DNA of 64,000 bases from Comamonas denitrificans (GTDB taxonomy: Bacteria > Pseudomonadota > Gammaproteobacteria > Burkholderiales > Burkholderiaceae_C), in assembly GCF_017368815.1 (NCBI RefSeq), contig NZ_JAFNME010000001.1, forward strand, positions 124,001 to 188,000, written 5' to 3'. The notes under the pieces were generated by a model that saw nothing but the letters and a program-made list of their open reading frames with translations, was not told the origin of the DNA and made no database searches. Positions 30,554 through 38,470 of the stretch are shown here, in pieces. The position numbers were made by a program, and so were the translations under genes. The first letter of the stretch is position 1, and each line of letters starts with the position of its first letter.

Positions 30554-32026
30554 TTATTCAGGGCTGGGCGATGGGCGCTGAAACCGCAGCAGGGTGCGCG
30601 TGCGGGCCTGGGCGTGCTCGACGATGGGCTGGGGGTAATCCACCCCCAGGCGCAGCCCGCAGGCGGCCAGCTCGGTTGGTTTCATGGCGGCGGGAAAATG
30701 CAGGTGTTTGTCCGGTACGCGGGCCAGTTCGGGCAGGTAGCGGCGAATGAAGCGCCCCTGGGGATCGAATTTTTGCGATTGGAGGATGGGGTTGAAAATC
30801 CGAAAGTACGGCTGTGCATCGCACCCTGTCGAGGCGGCCCATTGCCAGCCGCCGTTGTTGGCGGCCAGGTCATAGTCGTTCAGGTGCTGGGCAAAAAAGC
30901 GCTCGCCCCGGCGCCAGTCAATCCCCAGGTGCTTGGTCAGAAAACTGGCCACCACCATGCGCAGGCGGTTGTGCATATAGCCCGTTTGCAGCAACTGCCG
31001 CATGGCCGCATCCACCAGGGGGTAGCCCGTGCGGGCTGCGCACCAGGCTTGCCACAGGTCGGGGGCCTCGTCCCATGGCACGTCGTCGTATTCGGGCTTG
31101 AAGGCGTGGGTGACCACCTGGGGGTGGTGGTACAAAATCATGAAATAAAAATCACGCCAGGCCAATTCAGCCAGCCAGGTTTGCGCCCCCTGGCAACCGG
31201 TCGCCGCCTGCTGGGCTGCCAGTGCGGCCAGCTGGCGGATGGAAATGGTGCCAAAGCGCAGATGCACCGACAAATACGAGACTCCTTTGCGCCCCGGAAA
31301 ATCGCGGGCCTCGTGGTAAGCGTGCAGGCGCGGCAGAAAGTCTTGCAGTAGTTGCTGGGCCCCGCTCATGCCCGTGGGCAGTGCCAGGGTGGGCAGGTTG
31401 GTGGGCGTAAAGCCCAGTGCTTCTAGCGTGGGCAGGGGGGTGCTGGGGCTGGGCAGCGCCGCCAAATGCTGTGCATAGCGTTGCACGGGGTAGGGCGTGC
31501 GTTGAAACGCATCGAGCTTTTGCAGCCAGGCGCGTTTGTAGGGGGTAAACACGCTGTAAGGCTGGCCTTGCTGGGTCAGCACCTCGTTTTTTTCTAGCAG
31601 CACCTGGTCTTTGTAATCGCTGAAGGCGATGCCTGCCGCGTGCAATGCCTGGGCGGCTTGCTGGTCCCGGGCGATGGCGGCCGGCTCATAGTCGCGGTTG
31701 GTCAGCACTTCTTGCACGCCCAGCTCTTGTGCCAGTTGCACGATGCACGGCACGGCCGGGCCGTGGCGCACGATCAGCCCGCCGCCGGGCACGCCATGCT
31801 CCCAGGCCAGCTGCTGCAAGCGCTGGTGCAGCTCCAGCACGCTGGCGTGGATGAACTCAACCCGCCGGTCACAGCGCGTGGGCAGGGCATCCAGGATGTC
31901 GGTATCAAAGACAAAGGCGCAATACACCCGAGGAAAACGGCGCAGTGCGTGGTAGAGGGCGCTATGGTCATCGCAGCGCAGATCGCGGCGCAGCCAGACA
32001 AGCGCGGCAGGAGGGGCGGAGGGCAT
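30554..32026 (-). CDS. phrB: Deoxyribodipyrimidine photolyase (class I CPD photolyase)
   Basis: 490 aa, usual length. The antenna-binding domain starts VWLRRDLRCDDHSALYHAL. The FAD domain shows GRKGVSYLSVHLRFGTIS, WLAELAWRDFYFMIL, GYPLVDAAMRQLLQTGYMHNR, and LAANNGGWQWAASTGCDAQPYFRIFNP. It repairs UV-induced cyclobutane dimers with light. The gene lies 29 bases downstream of xth on the same strand, forming a DNA-repair pair. Confidence 0.95.
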   Translation of the reverse strand: MPSAPPAALVWLRRDLRCDDHSALYHALRRFPRVYCAFVFDTDILDALPTRCDRRVEFIHASVLELHQRLQQLAWEHGVPGGGLIVRHGPAVPCIVQLAQELGVQEVLTNRDYEPAAIARDQQAAQALHAAGIAFSDYKDQVLLEKNEVLTQQGQPYSVFTPYKRAWLQKLDAFQRTPYPVQRYAQHLAALPSPSTPLPTLEALGFTPTNLPTLALPTGMSGAQQLLQDFLPRLHAYHEARDFPGRKGVSYLSVHLRFGTISIRQLAALAAQQAATGCQGAQTWLAELAWRDFYFMILYHHPQVVTHAFKPEYDDVPWDEAPDLWQAWCAARTGYPLVDAAMRQLLQTGYMHNRLRMVVASFLTKHLGIDWRRGERFFAQHLNDYDLAANNGGWQWAASTGCDAQPYFRIFNPILQSQKFDPQGRFIRRYLPELARVPDKHLHFPAAMKPTELAACGLRLGVDYPQPIVEHAQARTRTLLRFQRPSPSPE

Positions 32027-32055
32027 ACGAAGAGGGCAGTGTATGGGGGCGTTTT

Positions 32056-32835
32056 TTAGGAGGCCAAGGTCAAAACCACCGGCGTGTGGTCGCTGGGCTG
32101 CTTGTTCTTGCGGGGTGCGCGGTCAATGTGGCAGGCGCTGGCCTGCGGTTTGAGCGCATCGCTGATCAAGATGTGGTCGATGCGCAGGCCCCGGTTTTTC
32201 TGGAAACCCAGCATGCGGTAATCCCACCAAGAAAAACTTTTTTCCGGCTGCTCAAACAGGCGAAAACTGTCGTGCAGCCCCAGGGCCAGCAGCTGCTGAA
32301 AATGGGCACGCTCTTCGGGCGTATGGTGAATGGTGCCGGCCAGGCCAATGGGGTCAAACGTATCGCGGTCGTCCGGGGCAACGTTGAAGTCCCCCATCAG
32401 CACCAAACGCGGGTAGTGCGCCAATTGGCTGCGCACCCATTCGGTCAGCGCGGCCAGCCAGCGCAGCTTGTAGGCAAACTTGTCTGTGCCCGGCGCTTGG
32501 CCATTCACAAAATAAGCATTGATTAAGCGCAGGGGCCCCTGCGCCGTGGCCAGGGTGGCGGTGATGACGCGGGCCTGCTCATCGGCAAAATCGGGCAGGT
32601 TGCGCACCACTTCACTGATCGGCAGGCGCGAGACGATGGCCACGCCGTTGTAGGTCTTTTGCCCGTGGCTCACGCATTGGTAGCCCGCAGCCTCCAGCTC
32701 CAGGTGGGGGAATTTATCGTCGGTGAGCTTGAGCTCTTGCAGGCCGAGGGCATCGACCGGGTTGGCCTCCAGCCACTCGAGCACCTGGGGCAGGCGCACG
32801 GTAAGGGAATTGATGTTCCAGGTGGCAATTTTCAT
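32056..32835 (-). CDS. xth: Exodeoxyribonuclease III
   Basis: 259 aa. MKIATWNINSLTVRLPQV at the N terminus, LQELKL with the metal Glu, YNGVAIVSR, LMGDFNVAP and the C-terminal SDHTPVVL with the catalytic Asp-His mark the exonuclease III/AP endonuclease fold. It acts at abasic sites in base-excision repair. The product lies in an operon with phrB. The 94 bases upstream (32836-32929) are AT-rich with several AGCTAG tetramer repeats and mark the edge of the accessory island. Confidence 0.95.
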   Translation of the reverse strand: MKIATWNINSLTVRLPQVLEWLEANPVDALGLQELKLTDDKFPHLELEAAGYQCVSHGQKTYNGVAIVSRLPISEVVRNLPDFADEQARVITATLATAQGPLRLINAYFVNGQAPGTDKFAYKLRWLAALTEWVRSQLAHYPRLVLMGDFNVAPDDRDTFDPIGLAGTIHHTPEERAHFQQLLALGLHDSFRLFEQPEKSFSWWDYRMLGFQKNRGLRIDHILISDALKPQASACHIDRAPRKNKQPSDHTPVVLTLAS

Positions 32836-32929
32836 TTTTATAAAAACTCATTTATTTTCAATGAGTTAATTGATATTTTTTTGAATTTCTAGCTCTAGCT
32901 ACCCAGCTAGCTACCCAAAAAATAAATGT

Positions 32930-34303
32930 TTAAAAAGTTTGGTGCTTACTTCCTTCTATCGTATCAGTCGCTAAGTTTCCGCTGTGTGAGCGTGTTTTAA
33001 GAAAAGGGGGCTTAGTCCCTGTGCTGGAAGCAGTGGTGCGCAGCATGCCTTTGAGCACCAGCACATATTCGAACACCTGCAGCGCTGTATCAGTCGCCCA
33101 GCTGCTCACCTCAGCATGCTCAAGGCTTGACGGCATCCACAGCCCATCACACCAGCCACAGCTAACCTGCCACTTGGTGGCGCTGATCCTTTCAAACACA
33201 GGCGGCTGCAACTGTGCCGCTTTCCAGCGCCTGGCAATCTCTAGCTGCAACTGCGCTGACAGTGCGCCCTCCCCTTGCAGAACCAAGCCCAGCCCCAAAC
33301 CGATGCCCCAGCCTGCTTGCTGTAGCTGAATGATGGTCAAGTTGGGCCAAGCAGGTGCCGCACCGAAGGCCCTGGGTAGCTTGACGGTTAGCGTTGGCTG
33401 GCCTTTGCGCAGGTGCATCGCTAATGACAAAGGCAACGCGTCTATTCCACTGCCCACCTGCAGCGTTACCGTCGTGGCATTGTGCAATTGCGCTTTCAGC
33501 GTGCGCTTTACGCCCTGCCACCAATACAGCCTTAATGTGGGTGCGTCATCCAGCGCTTGAAACTGTCGTTCGTGCCACGCTATGCGCCTGGCCAAAGCCC
33601 TGGCACTCAACCCCATCGCTTCAGCCATTTCTTGCACTGCCAACATGAGGTGCCCATGCGCAGGCGCTTGCCCCAGCACTCGCCTTGCAAACTTCAGTAC
33701 CCAAGGCACATCACAGCGCCCATGATCTAGATGCCACAGCACAGCCCGAACTGTCTCGACGGGTTCCTCTCTGGCTTCTTGAGCAATCGACTGAACCTGC
33801 ACAGCTTCCCGCCATTGCAACCAGCTGGCCGCATCGGTAATGCCTTGGCCCTGCAGGAACACAGTGAGCCCACGCAAAATCCGAACAGCTTTGCGTGCCA
33901 TTCCTGCCTCTGAAACTTCACCTTGCCATAGCAATATCGCCAACTCTTCATCTTCAGAGGGCTCGTATTGCCTCAGTAGAGACACTAACCTGGCAAAGCT
34001 CACCAACCCTTGCTGGTGCACTGCATTGCGTGCGAATGCCTGCCATGCAGCAGTACGTTCGGGGATGGCCTCAACCACCTGCAATGCTGCATCAACCAGT
34101 TCCAACACCATGGCCGATTGCAGCTGTATGCATGGGCTTACTGTGTGCACATAGCGACCGGCCCCTGCATGGGAGTTGGAACAGCATGAGCACTGCCCAC
34201 TGCATGCATGCTGAGCTGGCGTTGCGCTATCTAAAGCTGGCAACGTCATCACCGCAGCCAACAAACGCCTGTAGCGAAAACTACTCAAGTGATAAGGATG
34301 CAT
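32930..34303 (-). CDS. Unassigned 457-aa protein, third gene of the C39-like peptidase operon
   Basis: The start at 34303 is preceded by GAAAGG. I do not recognise a family. The first 60 residues include a Cys cluster (HACSGQCSCCSNSH) after a weak hydrophobic stretch. The middle (about 60-230) is predicted helical with many Leu, Glu and Arg residues, including MAEAMGLSARALARRIAWHE, which could be an HTH-like helix pair. The C-terminal third is rich in aliphatic residues and Gly (GIGLGLGLVLQGEGALS) and may be beta. No transmembrane segment is certain. It lies 121 bases downstream of the peptidase gene on the same strand, and codon use is less GC-biased than in the core genes, consistent with transfer. 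Confidence 0.5.
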   Translation of the reverse strand: MHPYHLSSFRYRRLLAAVMTLPALDSATPAQHACSGQCSCCSNSHAGAGRYVHTVSPCIQLQSAMVLELVDAALQVVEAIPERTAAWQAFARNAVHQQGLVSFARLVSLLRQYEPSEDEELAILLWQGEVSEAGMARKAVRILRGLTVFLQGQGITDAASWLQWREAVQVQSIAQEAREEPVETVRAVLWHLDHGRCDVPWVLKFARRVLGQAPAHGHLMLAVQEMAEAMGLSARALARRIAWHERQFQALDDAPTLRLYWWQGVKRTLKAQLHNATTVTLQVGSGIDALPLSLAMHLRKGQPTLTVKLPRAFGAAPAWPNLTIIQLQQAGWGIGLGLGLVLQGEGALSAQLQLEIARRWKAAQLQPPVFERISATKWQVSCGWCDGLWMPSSLEHAEVSSWATDTALQVFEYVLVLKGMLRTTASSTGTKPPFLKTRSHSGNLATDTIEGSKHQTF

Positions 34304-34424
34304 GGCTGACCTTTCAAAAAAATCGGCACGCCGCAACCGCACCTGAATGCGGCTTCAACAGCCAGCACCAGGCACACAACGTGCACAAGAGGGAAAACAA
34401 GAAAAGAGAGAAGGAACCTGCTGC

Positions 34425-35048
34425 TCAAGGCAGCTGAATTGCCGTACCACGGCGGCTACGCAAACCGACTTGCACCACCGTCTCGACAGTGGCTTTTTCT
34501 GACCAGCGGGCGTTGGTGTTGCGCAGCTTTTTGCTGCCCCAATGCTCCAACAGCGCATTCCATGGGGTCAGGGGTATGCCTTCCATCAAGGGATCAAGAA
34601 CCAGCAGGGAATGCGGCTTGTCATCGGCATACATCAGCCCTACCGCCAGCACCCAATGTGTGTAGCTATCTGAGCTAAACCGAATCAGGCACACATGGTC
34701 TGATTCCAAGGCTTCGACCGTGCGAGCTGCCACGTCACGCTGAAGATGACGACATTGAACTTGATCGTCAAACGGAGCAATCTGCTCTTTAATGTGCGTT
34801 GTTGAGCACCCTGCAAAGTACCGCGTCTGCCCTCTCAGGCAAGTTTCCAGCAAGCGTTCATGCAGCTCAACTTCATGTAAGTCACCACGCGATATCACGC
34901 CAAGCAACATCAAAGCCATCAGCACACAGTGGTGGCCACAGGCCATGTCGTTGTCGCCCTGGCGCAGCAGCAGCTTGTTTTGATGGGCAATCGCACCTGA
35001 TCTGCCAAAGCTCAGTTGTGAGTGCAGTACGCAGCGCCGCCCCAGCAT
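34425..35048 (-). CDS. C39-like cysteine peptidase (putative)
   Basis: 207 aa. A papain-like Cys-His-Asp triad can be placed: RQGDNDMACGHHCVLMAL (Gln30, Cys37), YTHWVLAVG (His131) and LLVLDPLMEG (Asp152). This order and the CG motif after a Gln fit the C39 bacteriocin-processing peptidase fold, here as a stand-alone protein with no ABC transporter domain and no signal peptide. The ATG at 35048 shares its A with the upstream stop (TGATG) and follows CAGGAG. Possible roles are processing a peptide, modifying an element-encoded protein, or immunity; the sequence does not decide. Confidence 0.6.
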   Translation of the reverse strand: MLGRRCVLHSQLSFGRSGAIAHQNKLLLRQGDNDMACGHHCVLMALMLLGVISRGDLHEVELHERLLETCLRGQTRYFAGCSTTHIKEQIAPFDDQVQCRHLQRDVAARTVEALESDHVCLIRFSSDSYTHWVLAVGLMYADDKPHSLLVLDPLMEGIPLTPWNALLEHWGSKKLRNTNARWSEKATVETVVQVGLRSRRGTAIQLP

Positions 35049-35395
35049 CAGTACTCCTGAGGGAGCAATAGCGTGGTGCAACTGCGGTCAGCTTCCGTGA
35101 TGATCCACAACGTTTCAGTGGGGGTGATCGCATATACCGACATCAGCCGTGACCCATACTGCAAGGCATCAGCGTTCACCTGGCGATCTTCGGTACAGAT
35201 ATCGCCCCAATCGCCTACTACGTGGCGCTGAATGAACGACAACGGTGACAGCTGATAGGTTTGCAGCAGCTCCAAAGCGCCTGGCGTAGCTAACACCTGC
35301 CCCAAAGGGAACAGGGGCAAGCTAACACCTGCTTTTTGCGAAGAGGCAGAAGATGAATCGTTTGGGCATGCGGCGGCCTGACTTGTCTCTGTCAT
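35048..35395 (-). CDS. Plasmid/ICE-associated hypothetical protein (115 aa)
   Basis: The ATG at 35395 is preceded by TTGGAG. The C-terminal 80 residues follow a pattern I recall from proteins on plasmids and integrative elements: FPLGQVLATPGALELL, then SFIQRHVVGDWGDI, and the final LWIITEADRSCTTLLLPQEY. The N terminus is low-complexity (Ser/Ala). No function is established. It is the first gene of a three-gene unit with the C39-like peptidase, joined by a one-base TGATG overlap. Confidence 0.65.
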   Translation of the reverse strand: MTETSQAAACPNDSSSASSQKAGVSLPLFPLGQVLATPGALELLQTYQLSPLSFIQRHVVGDWGDICTEDRQVNADALQYGSRLMSVYAITPTETLWIITEADRSCTTLLLPQEY

Positions 35396-36049
35396 AGATA
35401 ACTCCAAAAAAGGGGGAATGGGAATGAAATGCTCAGGGATGCTTGCAGTCACCCCAGAATGCTGAACCGCCACATGACGGGCACAGCTACGCCGCACTGG
35501 CTTTTGCAAGCGAGCGCAGGTGACTCACCTGATCTATTCAGGCGAAACAGGTAATCAAGGGTGGATAGCTCAAGACACTGAGCGGGAAACCTAACTTGCA
35601 CTAGCGAGTGCACCGAGCAGCGAACGCTAGCATTTTTATAATATCATTTTCAAATAAAGAAATCAATACTTATAACGATTTTGAACGTTTGTATCAATTT
35701 AATTGGCTGGTTTTGAAGGTCAGTGGCGCAGGTTTGGCAAGCCCACCCCCTCGCTCAAGCGGGCCAGTGTATGTCCGCTGTGCAGCGATTGCTGCCGGTG
35801 GGGGCGGTCAGACGCACTCACGCTAACTGCCCCGAAGCGGTTGTTGGGCACGACGACTGGCGCTGGCCCGAGTGGCGGCTGTGCGAGGTACCGCAGTCAT
35901 AAGACTTCCGCGACCCTATTGGCACCGCGCTACCGACCGCTTCCCTATCACCTGGACTGGCGGTTTCGACCCGTTGCAGTCATTCAGCTGCCGATAACGC
36001 GAACGTGTTATCGCAGGCAAAAAATGGCCCCCAACTGGGGGCTCATAGC
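35396..36049. other. Gene-free stretch with an AT-rich block and IS-like debris
   Basis: No convincing gene is seen in these 654 bases. 35630-35705 is strongly AT-rich. 35750-36010 returns to high GC and looks like a degenerate non-coding end of an insertion element, but no terminal repeats could be paired. The promoter of the three-gene peptidase operon should lie in 35400-35650. Confidence 0.4.
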
Positions 36050-36268
36050 TCAATGTGCATTTCCAAAGGCTGGCCCAGGCCCTCGACCACGATGCGCATT
36101 GATACGTGCATAGATTGTTGAGGCTGGGATGCCTAAAAATTTCTCGATGGCTGGTACGTTATAGCCTTGGTCGTACAGCGTTTGCAGGATCTGGTTCTGA
36201 TCATGTCTGGGCTTACTGTTGAACATGGCTCTATTGAAATAGTCTTGGATTCCTGGACCAAAAAACAT
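36050..36268 (-). CDS. Small HTH-like protein (72 aa)
   Basis: A strong ribosome binding site (CCTAGGAGAAG) precedes the ATG at 36268, supporting a real gene. The segment ILQTLYDQGYNVPAIEKFLG followed by IPASTIYARI has the helix-turn-helix pattern of small resolvase-type or Mor-type DNA binders, where a fold such as YDQGYN-x-IEKFLGIPASTIYARI reads DNA. The last ten residues are Gly/Pro-rich. It may regulate nearby mobile genes; the target is unknown. 36269-36336 holds AT-rich leader sequence. Confidence 0.5.
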   Translation of the reverse strand: MFFGPGIQDYFNRAMFNSKPRHDQNQILQTLYDQGYNVPAIEKFLGIPASTIYARINAHRGRGPGPAFGNAH

Positions 36269-36336
36269 TTGCTTCTCCTAGGTAGTTAAGAAGAAGCAAT
36301 GTTAGCACGCTTAATTTAATTTTTAAAGCAAGCTAA

Positions 36337-36696
36337 TCATTGATCGACTGGTTGCCAGCTGACAGGAGCGCTGCAAACTTGGCTAACTCTTGATTGAGTC
36401 ACGTTGTAGTTTAGGGCGACATCGCGCCCACCAATGCCATTTTGGATATCGAGCTGGATCGCAATTTTGCGTAAGATGATGATCTGCTTCTGAAGAAGAT
36501 CTACATGATTCGCTTGCATTTGAGTCATCATTTGTGAGTGTGTTTGCATCCCATTTGTCCATGCAAGTCGGGTGACCATCAAACGCTTCTTCATCTCAGG
36601 GATAGCGGTTGCGAGTACCGCGATGGACTGTTCCATCGAACCCAGCATAAGCTCCAGGTTGTCCAAGTTGTCTTCATTTGTATTTACAAGCATCAT
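36337..36696 (-). CDS. Small coiled-coil plus HTH-like protein (119 aa)
   Basis: No family recognised. Residues about 10-75 are helical with repeated Met, Gln and Leu (LELMLGSMEQSIAVLATAIP, MMTQMQANHVDLLQKQIIIL), suggesting a coiled coil. The C-terminal GGRDVALNYNVTQSRVSQV looks like a helix-turn-helix. The layout fits a small element-encoded DNA-binding or partition-like protein. No strong ribosome binding site is seen; ATGs at 36696 and 36693 are both possible. It is on the same strand as the 72-aa HTH gene 68 bases downstream. Confidence 0.45.
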   Translation of the reverse strand: MMLVNTNEDNLDNLELMLGSMEQSIAVLATAIPEMKKRLMVTRLAWTNGMQTHSQMMTQMQANHVDLLQKQIIILRKIAIQLDIQNGIGGRDVALNYNVTQSRVSQVCSAPVSWQPVDQ

Positions 36697-37004
36697 GAAA
36701 TTTTATACGGTAGTTTGCTAATTTTTAGCATAAATCTTGACTTTTGACGCAGAACTACGTTGTGTTGCTTGTTCGGCTGTTATGGATTCCACGCGACGCC
36801 AACAGTATGAAAAATTGAACAGATCGCTTGCTGTAGGGACAACACTGCATATCGACACAATGTCTGCAATTGGCCGGAACTACGAGTTCGCGGCGACGCC
36901 CGGTAGCCCCTTCAGCACATGTGGACGCAAGCCCGGCTGGTATCTGGCAACAGGTGGGCTCGCGAGCGCATTCTGCAGGTCCCTCAACTCGATGGGAGAC
37001 CATC
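36697..37004. other. Leader region of the recombinase gene
   Basis: This 308-base stretch contains no gene I can support. A frame beginning MDSTRRQQYEKLNRSLAVGT at 36783 stays open, but it shows no family likeness and no ribosome binding site. The promoter of the recombinase should be here, on a sequence that changes from AT-rich to GC-rich near 36880. Confidence 0.35.
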
Positions 37005-37628
37005 ATGGAAAATGCAGACAACACCACTCATCGCGAGCCGTGGAACAAGGGCAAGATCGTCGGACAGAAGGCGCCGTTCAAGCTCAAGGACATCTGGGCG
37101 CTGCGTGTCCGTCTCGAGATGGAGGGCCGAGTGCGCGAACTCGCCCTGTTCAACCTGGGCATCGACAGCAAGCTGCGTGGCTGCGATCTTGTCGCCCTGA
37201 GGGTGCGGGACGTGTCTCATGGTGATAAGGTCGCCTCGCGCGCCATCGTCATGCAGCACAAGACCCAGCGCCCGGTACAGTTCGAGATCACCCAGGCCAC
37301 TCGCGATGCGTTGCAGGCGTGGATCAAGCGGGCTGGGCTGAAGCAGGAGGACTTCCTCTTCCCCAGCCGACTTCACGGTTCACCTCATCTGGGCACTCGC
37401 CAATACGCCCGGATCCTCGGGCACTGGGTCGACGAACTGGGGCTGGAGCGCGCCGACTACGGCACGCACTCGATGCGTAGGACCAAGGCGACGCTGATCT
37501 ACAGGCGCACCAAGAACCTGCGTGCCGTGCAATTGCTCCTGGGGCACTCCAAGCTAGAGTCGACCGTGCGATACCTCGGCATCGAGGTCGATGACGCCCT
37601 TGAGATCTCCGAACAGACGGAGATCTGA
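37005..37628 (+). CDS. Short tyrosine recombinase/integrase
   Basis: 207 aa from the ATG at 37005, with GGGAGA 7 bases upstream. The protein is essentially the catalytic domain without a core-binding N-terminal domain. Catalytic residues are all present: Arg in SKLRGCDL (about 57), Lys in QHKTQRP (about 86), HSMRR (about 155), LLGHSKLEST (about 180) and Tyr in VRYLGIE (about 189). Such short integrases are common on mobile elements of proteobacteria. Its location just upstream of the restriction-modification-like genes suggests that it moved or marks that island. A 12-bp inverted repeat follows the stop. Confidence 0.85.
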   Translation: MENADNTTHREPWNKGKIVGQKAPFKLKDIWALRVRLEMEGRVRELALFNLGIDSKLRGCDLVALRVRDVSHGDKVASRAIVMQHKTQRPVQFEITQATRDALQAWIKRAGLKQEDFLFPSRLHGSPHLGTRQYARILGHWVDELGLERADYGTHSMRRTKATLIYRRTKNLRAVQLLLGHSKLESTVRYLGIEVDDALEISEQTEI

Positions 37629-37637
37629 CGGGGCGGA

Positions 37638-37677
37638 AGTCCCGCCGCCCCGATCCGGGCGTTGAGGCGGCGGGACT
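37638..37677. terminator. 12-bp perfect inverted repeat after the recombinase gene
   Basis: AGTCCCGCCGCC (37638-37649) faces GGCGGCGGGACT (37666-37677) across a 16-nt loop. The stem is strong but no T-run follows, so it may be a weak terminator or a recombinase binding site. 37678-38125 then holds no supportable gene; it looks like non-coding flank of the mobile element. Confidence 0.5.
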
Positions 37678-38125
37678 CGAATGGCTGCTGACCGGCGCCC
37701 GGCCCAGCTCACACATTCGGCCAACAGCGGCCGCCCGGAGCGAGGCCGCGCACAGTAGGTTCAGGCTGATCTGAGTCGTTTGCGTTCGGCGGCTTGAGCG
37801 ACCGCTTGGGCCATGCCAGCCAATTGGAGGGCTGAGGCAAAGCTGCGTCGATGCCGTGAGCGCTGCACTTTTGCACAGACAATAAGCTGCTCCTTGGTGC
37901 AAGGTGGCTCTTGGTGCTGCTTACTCCGCCTTGCCCGCGATATCGCGATGCCGTCTGAAATGGAGTGCTCGGTGATGCGCTTGCAGCGTATCCCCAGACG
38001 CCTCTTGGGGGCTGAGTGGTGAAATTCGTTCGGCTCCAGTCCGCATGCGATGTCGACTCTAGTTTGGGCAGGGAACTCATGTTTTTATGTGGTTTAATCT
38101 CATTAAATCATTATTTCTCCACAGC

Positions 38126-38419
38126 GTGACCTACGAAGATTTTCTTGTTGAGCTGAACAAGGCTGGCCTCAGCGTCAAGCGTTTTGCTGACTTAATCGGC
38201 ATGCAGCCTAATTCGGTTTCCAACAACAAGAAGAGGGGCGAGGTCCCTGTCCATCTCGCACTGATCGCCACTCTCCTCGCTGAAATGTCCGCCCGTCAGA
38301 TTAATTACGAACCCGTCATGGCACGAGTGCAACCGCTCAAGAAACGGGCACGTGGTGCTGCAGTGGAGGGGCGGTTTGCAGGCGATAAGCAGACCACGCT
38401 GGGGTTCGTCAATGAATGA
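38126..38419 (+). CDS. XRE-like HTH regulator of the restriction-modification unit
   Basis: About 97 aa from a GTG at 38126 (MTYEDFLVELNKAG). The HTH is explicit: GLSVKRFADLIGMQPNSVSN, followed by NKKRGEVPVHLALIATLLAEM. The C terminus is basic and ends 51 bases before the methylase gene. Small HTH proteins of this kind act as control or repressor proteins for restriction-modification operons. An ATG at 38087 would add 13 hydrophobic residues (MWFNLIKSLFLHS), which is less likely. No Shine-Dalgarno clearly favours either start. Confidence 0.65.
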   Translation: MTYEDFLVELNKAGLSVKRFADLIGMQPNSVSNNKKRGEVPVHLALIATLLAEMSARQINYEPVMARVQPLKKRARGAAVEGRFAGDKQTTLGFVNE

Positions 38420-38470
38420 GCTTCCAAGCGAGCGCTCACTGAACCGCGCGAAGACCTCGGCACAACCCGG

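Noticed and set aside
35608-36113. Overlapping open frames in 35.6-36.1 kb
   Set aside because: No ribosome binding site, no family likeness and odd composition; treated as mobile-element debris.
37638-37677. Attachment site for the short recombinase
   Set aside because: A strong inverted repeat is present, but no matching direct repeat was found that would define att ends of an element.
37324-38080. Minus-strand open frames between the recombinase and the HTH gene
   Set aside because: They are Arg/Ser/Pro-rich, antisense to GC-rich sequence, with no recognisable motif.
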